Source: Cryptomeria japonica (Eukaryota > Streptophyta > Pinopsida > Cupressales > Cupressaceae). Taken from it: DNA of 64,000 nt. Shown one piece after another: positions 58,491 to 64,000 of the stretch. The notes under the pieces are model-generated. The model was given only the letters and a program-made list of their open reading frames with translations. It ran no database searches and had not been told where the DNA came from. Location: contig NC_081413.1 of the NCBI RefSeq assembly GCF_030272615.1, positions 161,940,849-162,004,848 of the forward strand. The letters run 5' to 3'. The translations under genes and the position numbers were made by a program. The stretch's first letter is position 1; each line of letters opens with the position of its first letter.

Positions 58491-60813
58491 TAAGACACGT
58501 GTCACTATTTTCTAGCACATTTGTAGCCTTTCTTTTTCCAGTAATTATTTATTTGTTGACATTGATAAGTAGTTGTTCACAATTCTTAATTTTAAAATTT
58601 TCAAGGTGGAGCATTTCATTACAAGAACTACTCACATTATTATTGTCCATATTTATAAAGAAGACAAAACCTTACCTTGATTTAGATATCAAAAATCTAA
58701 TCTGAAGAAGAATCAATTTATACATCCATCATATATTAAACAAATCATAATATCATTAACTATGAGCAAAACGACACACAAAACCAAATATTCTTATTCA
58801 TTATTTATTCATTAAATTTTATTTTTTTAATCAGTTAGTGGCAACTAAGGAGCTGCATTATTAAAATAATTTATCAATTGTTATTTAATTAATTTTATTT
58901 ATTATTATTTTTAAACCAGATAAGAACAACTTTATTATTTTACTAAATATAAATCTAAATCAAGTTCAAAATCTAATTGATACCTTTTCCAATATAAAGC
59001 AAAGACTAGCTATGAAATTTCTCTTTTGATCGTCCCCACCTCACAACGAAGTTCCGGGTATCGAGGAGATCGCAATTAGTAGATGTTGAATAAGATGTTC
59101 ATCACAAATAATGTCCGACATGGAATGCAAATGACAAGAAAAAACACAATGTTATACACACAAATTTAATAGCCATTCCATCTTTCAAATCAAATACATG
59201 TCAAGCTGCTTTCCTATTTCGCTTTTCCTTCTCTTCCACTAAGAAACATAACATTTGATACAGTTTCACATAAATGGATCGTTATCGTAATAGTACGGTC
59301 AAATGGGTATTAAATTTTAAAATCTCTTTAGAGCCTTAAGAATATCCCGTGCTGCTCCCGCACACCACCTACTCTAATTGTGGCAGACCGGGGCCAAATT
59401 TAGTGATATATGATCGGTATAACCAGAAAAAGAGGATATTTTTATGCTGCTACTTTTGGAGACGGCTTAATCCCCCCTTTTAACACACTTCGGTTTTCTA
59501 GTGCAGTTAATGACAGAATCAATGGAGGACTTACAACTGTTTAATGGTGTGAATAGGGGAAGAATCCTCAAGCCCTTGGTTCGGCGCGTCTCTACGGCTC
59601 GCTTATTTTCCTTCACGGACTTTGATCTCTGCTCACAAGTCGCTGCCTTTTTATTTACAATTGGCCTCCTCTCGTAATAGCTCGAAACCGACCGCTTAAG
59701 AACAGGCTTATCCACTCCATTTTCATTGCGCTTAAGTTGCCTGAGACGCAGGTCTTCCAGCTTCATTACAGGAGTTTTATTAATCCCTAGACTGAAAATT
59801 TGCAGCCATCCTGAAGACCTTTTACTACGCGAATCAGACGAGAATGATGTCCAATTTTCCATAACATTAGATTTATTACTAAAAGCAGTTGAATTCACAG
59901 CCCTCAAACCCTTCTGCGAGGCTGAATAATTGAAGCTTCTGCAAGAAGCTTGAGAATTGTCGGAGATTGAGCTGGTCCAGTAACTTGACTTCGACTCCGG
60001 CGAATCTGATCTCCAAGCCTGAAGCTTTTCATTTAACAGGAGCCTATTTTGCCTGAAAGAATTGGAGTCACTGTAAGACAAGCGAGCTTTGCATTCAGAA
60101 AGGGGAAGTAGAGTGCCATTGAAGATCAGATCGTCCGCAGCAGAGGTTTCGCATGTCGTGGAAATGGAGCCGCCAAAATCCAAGTCGAAATGGAAATCTT
60201 GGTGATCTGAAGAATCAGGGTTCGAAACTCTCTGCGTGCTCGCTGATTCTGCGCTGTCGCAAAGAAGCATGTCACAGAACGACAGAGTCTCCTCATCATC
60301 CGATTCCGCCATTGAATCTGCACATAGATCTGCGACACCACATATTCTTTCTTCACATTGAAATTCCATTTTCTCTCTCTTTTTATATGCCGATTTAAAA
60401 GACTGAATGAATAAATCTCTCTTCAAGCGCCACCTCCAATCGAGCTTAATGTAATCTAGAATGAATGAATCTCTGAAATGCCAAGTAGTGATTATATTTT
60501 ATTTATTAAGGGAAAGAAAGCATATCAACTGAATTTCTGGGAGCTAAAGACATTAAGTTCGAGGAGGTGGATTCAGACAGATATGCTTCTAATTCGGCAT
60601 ATGTAATTTACTAGCAAGACTTAGCCCGCTACTAATGACACTAATTTACTAAAAAGACTTAGGCCTTTAGTAATAACACCAACTTCCAAATTAAAATTTA
60701 TATATTTTTGAATGTGTCAATTGCGTGGGATTGGCGTCGTCTTCCAGAAGATATTACCTTAGAGGTTACGCAGGCTTCTTTGTTCGATGCAGAACTATGT
60801 TTAAACTTCTAGA
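58491..60813 (-). repeat. Right arm of the inverted duplication (arm B)
   Basis: Reverse complement of 39463-41690. The matched stretches include the promoter (AGAGATTCATTCATTCT), the gene, the 3' flank, and the distal end (CTAGAAAATAGTGACACGTG in reverse at about 58496). Beyond 60813 and before 58491 similarity is lost. Confidence 0.85.
59467..60369 (-). CDS. MAKR-like (membrane-associated kinase regulator-like) protein, copy B
   Basis: An uninterrupted single-exon frame of 300 residues from the ATG at 60369. I chose this ATG because copy A starts at the same MEFQ; an upstream in-frame ATG at 60426 would add 19 residues. Features: a Ser/acidic N-terminus, FHFDLDFGGS at 59-68, ADDLIFNGTLLPL at 78-90, and GWLQIFSLGINKTPVMKLED at 187-206 followed by basic LRLRQLKR, then a Lys/Arg-rich tail. 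The F-x-F core, the (A/P)-D-x-L-F-x-N/D-G-x-L-L-P-L motif and the late hydrophobic-basic block are found in plant MAKR/BKI1-type regulators, which bind the plasma membrane and receptor kinases. Family assignment is by motif only. An A/T-rich TATA candidate is near 60494-60510. Copy A is a pseudogene, so this is the functional candidate. Confidence 0.6.
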   Translation of the reverse strand: MEFQCEERICGVADLCADSMAESDDEETLSFCDMLLCDSAESASTQRVSNPDSSDHQDFHFDLDFGGSISTTCETSAADDLIFNGTLLPLSECKARLSYSDSNSFRQNRLLLNEKLQAWRSDSPESKSSYWTSSISDNSQASCRSFNYSASQKGLRAVNSTAFSNKSNVMENWTSFSSDSRSKRSSGWLQIFSLGINKTPVMKLEDLRLRQLKRNENGVDKPVLKRSVSSYYERRPIVNKKAATCEQRSKSVKENKRAVETRRTKGLRILPLFTPLNSCKSSIDSVINCTRKPKCVKRGD

Positions 60814-62550
60814 ACAGCAACTATAACTATTTCAACTCTAAGATACAGGTCAAAGAGCAAGACTCGGTGCGGGTACAAAATAACCTGTGGGATCAACAAC
60901 AATTGTGGAAAGATATGCAAACTGAAAAGACTAAATTGCATAAAGAGTTAATGGAGTTTAATGCTTTATTTGTCTCATATCATACTATTAAGGCTCATGT
61001 CACATCTTGTCTACTATTATCTTTCAACATTGTCTTTATAATCTCACACCTCTCTATCTTTGGTCAAATCCATGACTAATGAATCTCAACATTAATCAAC
61101 TTTTATGCTTCTAAAATACTTCCAACCCCTTATCAACATCATCATCCAAATTAATCACAAAGGATATGCACAATCATTTTGCATAAACACTTTTAACTTT
61201 TGACATGGTTGATTAAGATGAGGCTCCTATCTAGGGTCAAGCAAAGATTGGGCAAATAGAATCAAGTCAACATTTTGTGTCTTAAGGGAGGAATTGGTTT
61301 TGAAAGGGACAAATATACCAACTTTCTATAAACTGCTTTAAAGATTCGGGAAACAACCAATCAATCATAAGTAAAGAAAGGATCCGATACCAAACTAGAC
61401 CCCTTGAGAATAAGTGCAATGCAAAAACAAATGGTTACACTCACATATGAATGCAAAAATGTCCCTCCATAAAAATTAAAATCATTTATTTTAATGTGCT
61501 TGTGACACTTAAATACATGAAAAATAAAAATTATTTTTACTTTTATATTATTATTATTACAAGATTAGTATATAAAGAGTTTAATGAAAATATAAAATAT
61601 AAAAATTATATAACAAGAATATATCAAAACATGATAATATAATCATATTTTAATAATAATTTAATATTAAATAATAACTTTTTAAGTGGAATAATGAATA
61701 AATATGATATCTTTTGGTGTACTCTACCTATATTCCTCTAAAGATAGGTATGATAATTTTATGCGTAAGAATAATATTCTATTGATCAAAAACCTTGGTC
61801 ACAATATAATTTTCAGAAGCATGTTAGAACAATGACCACCCCATAGACCAAAGACCCAAAACCTCTCTAAACTAGCTCCAAACTTGGCCACAAAAATTTA
61901 TTAAATATTAATAATTATTTAAAAATATAATTTTAAAACATTATTTTTGACTAGTAATCTTGATTCTAATTATAGGTTTTTAAATATATTAACCTCAAAT
62001 TAATAATAACGCCAAAGGCATATTATACTCACATATGCATGCAAAAACATCTTTCAACAAAAACTAGAAGCATTTAATTTGACATGTTTGTGACTCTTAA
62101 ATGCATGAAAAATAAAAATAATAATTTATTATATTTTTAATTTTATATTATTTTATCTTCACTTCCACCTCAAAACTCCCACTCACTCTAATTTTATTCG
62201 ATCGATCAATTTTATCTGTCTCCACCATGCAAATAATTCAGAGATAAATAATTCACACCGGCCATTATGCCATCATCATGACAGGAAAAGAATGTACATC
62301 AATACACCATTCCTCATTCAGTAAAGATGCACCCTGTCCACATAAACCATAAACTACATTTTATCCCACATTTGAATATTTCTATTTACTTCAGCTTCTT
62401 GTGGATCATGTGAGCATTATGAGTAGAAATGCATCTGCAGGGCAAATTATTTTTCTGCAATCCACATGTTCCAACATATCTTCCTTCCTTAACATTATGG
62501 ACCAATTTGTGGTTGTCCACATTTCATTCAAAATTGTCATTTGTTTGAAC
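60814..62550. other. Spacer with a diverged direct repeat of about 125 bp
   Basis: The block TCACATATGNATGCAAAAA ... AAATGCATGAAAAATAAAAA occurs at about 61438-61560 and 62027-62155, including TGTGAC(A/T)CTTAAAT. No gene is supported; the 60-70 codon frames have no family features. Confidence 0.6.
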
Positions 62551-62559
62551 TTGGTGTTC

Positions 62560-63200
62560 GACCTCTCGAAATTCTAAAGCTTTCTCATCAAGTCGATTTG
62601 TTATACTTGCTACGAACATTTCATTTCATTCCTTGAGATGACACCTCTTTGAAGAATCTTGTAAAACAGTTCATTTGCATTCTGTGTGCTTCCATATTTT
62701 GCACGCTCATGATGTCTGTACTACATCAGCCTCTAACCAACTTCTTCTATGTTTCATGCGCATACCACGTTTAACAAATCCATTTTCTTTGAACTAATAA
62801 TCAGATGTAATGACATTTGAGACATTATATCAACAGTTCATGTGCGCTTCATATGCAAATTGCAATTAGCATTTACTTGAAAGTTTCTAGAACCCTTTAA
62901 ACGAATCCATTTTCTGCATTCTACACATGCCATGACAGAGTATGAGACTATCTTTCTTTGAGGCATTTCGTCAAATATCTCAGCTACATTCTCTGTGATT
63001 CCACTGTTTTCATACATGTGGACTTTTTCAACAAATGCATTTTTTGTGATGATGGCAACGCCATGAGACCACGTTCTTCTGAGATACCTTGCACTGCTAC
63101 AGCTTCACAAACAGTTCCATTCTTTGTTCATAGTCAAGCTCGCAAAATGCTTTCACCGGCAACTGAATACTTTTCAATAATGATCACAATATGACTGCTG
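62560..63200 (-). pseudogene. PPR protein pseudogene
   Basis: Minus-strand reading gives PPR motif pieces in different frames: AEIFDEMPQRKIVSYSVM (about 62935-62985), GFVKRGMRMKH (about 62750-62785) and AKYGSTQNANELFYKILQRG (about 62645-62705). Order and spacing are those of PLS-class PPR repeats. Frames break repeatedly and no start is seen. It is separate from, but of the same general class as, the fragments in the CACTA element. Confidence 0.65.
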
Positions 63201-64000
63201 AATTCCATCCTTTTTTATTCGTATTCTACACACCAAGTATTCCTTCCAACACGACTATCCTTGCGCAAAGCATCACATTAAAACAATATACTATCGCAGC
63301 ATAAGCCTCATCATTTTCTTTAATCGCGCTCATTGACTATTACACAACTTTTCTTCTCAAGAACCTTTTCGCGGAAGAACAAAAAAATCACACTCACCTT
63401 ATTTTATTTAACTCAGCTTTTGACTTTAGCGCAACATCATCGATCTCTTTGGATTGGCCCCACCGATATTCATGCTGCCAATAACTTAAAAGATGATATT
63501 TCATTAACCTGCAAACTCCATAAATTTATCATTTTCTTAAATTTACAACATAGATTACAAAGTTAATGATAAAACATTATTCTTGTAAAGTGGGGGCAAT
63601 ACTTGATCATTAGGCAATGAGCATACACCAACTTTAAATGGTTTCTCAGGTAACAATGAGTAAGAGTGATTTTTCATGAAAGGATCATATTAACCAAATT
63701 TTATCAAAGATTAATATTTTAAAATGTTATGACGAAATATAATTTACAAGCATAATAATTATTAAAATAATAAATATTAATGTCTATGGTTTTACATCTT
63801 TCATATAGTCATTTGTCATTGTGAAAATTTAATTTTTTGTTTAGATTATACCAAAATTCTTAAAGAGATGAAAACAAAAATTTGCGACTCTCAACACTAT
63901 GTATGACTCAACTTGAAGAGATATCCTTGTTTTAGTGAGGAATTAAGATTGATCCATAATACACATTGCTTTCATTATGAATTCCATATTATTTTATAAG
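63201..64000. other. No gene recognised
   Basis: AT-rich sequence with a 77-codon open frame at 63333-63566 that shows no family motif. Nothing further is supported. Confidence 0.5.

Noticed and set aside
59726-60398. Plus-strand frames and a second minus-strand frame over the MAKR-like gene
   Set aside because: They are shadow frames. Only the 59467-60369 minus frame is matched by collinear protein similarity in copy A.

Overview
The window looks like transposon-rich nuclear DNA from a large-genome seed plant. A gymnosperm, perhaps a conifer, is my best guess, from AT-rich spacers, deeply nested old elements and degenerate PPR and DRM-methyltransferase fragments. Nothing in the sequence fixes the species. 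I see no rRNA or tRNA gene, no CRISPR array and no bacterial-style gene.

Layout. (1) 1-8210 plus 19008-19625: a minus-strand LTR retrotransposon family (E1) with a tRNA-iMet type primer site, a coiled-coil/zinc-knuckle ORF1, a long ORF2 of unknown function and no visible pol. One LTR is shared with a second, truncated copy. (2) 8211-19007: a CACTA-type DNA transposon inserted in that second copy (3-bp target duplication AGT). It carries pieces of PPR genes and fragments of a DRM-type (domains rearranged) DNA methyltransferase, mostly as fold-backs, including a hairpin with arms of about 1.1 kb. (3) 21139-21682 and 33674-34815: a 188-bp tandem repeat whose halves look tRNA-derived. It is split at a B-box-like sequence by (4) a 12-kb terminal-inverted-repeat transposon (TE-B, 21683-33673). 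TE-B has a degenerate transposase-like gene, an 11-unit 359-bp array and a second multi-exon gene on the opposite strand. (5) 39463-41690 and 58491-60813: an inverted duplication carrying two convergent copies of a gene resembling membrane-associated kinase regulators (MAKR). The left copy is broken and the right copy is open. (6) 42413-58404: element E2, a relative of E1, inserted between the two copies with a TGAAG duplication. E2 itself contains a solo LTR (44632-46342) and a younger gypsy-like gag-protease element, E3 (50614-58299). (7) 60814-64000: spacer with a direct repeat and a PPR pseudogene.

How it may work together. The only apparently intact host gene is the MAKR-like gene at 59467-60369. 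The most striking structure is the DRM hairpin inside the CACTA element. DRM enzymes carry out RNA-directed DNA methylation, which silences transposons. A transposon carrying a long DRM inverted repeat could produce small RNAs against its own silencer. In rice, CACTA-borne miR820 is known to target OsDRM2. The anti-silencing role here is an inference; the hairpin and its DRM content are read directly from the sequence.
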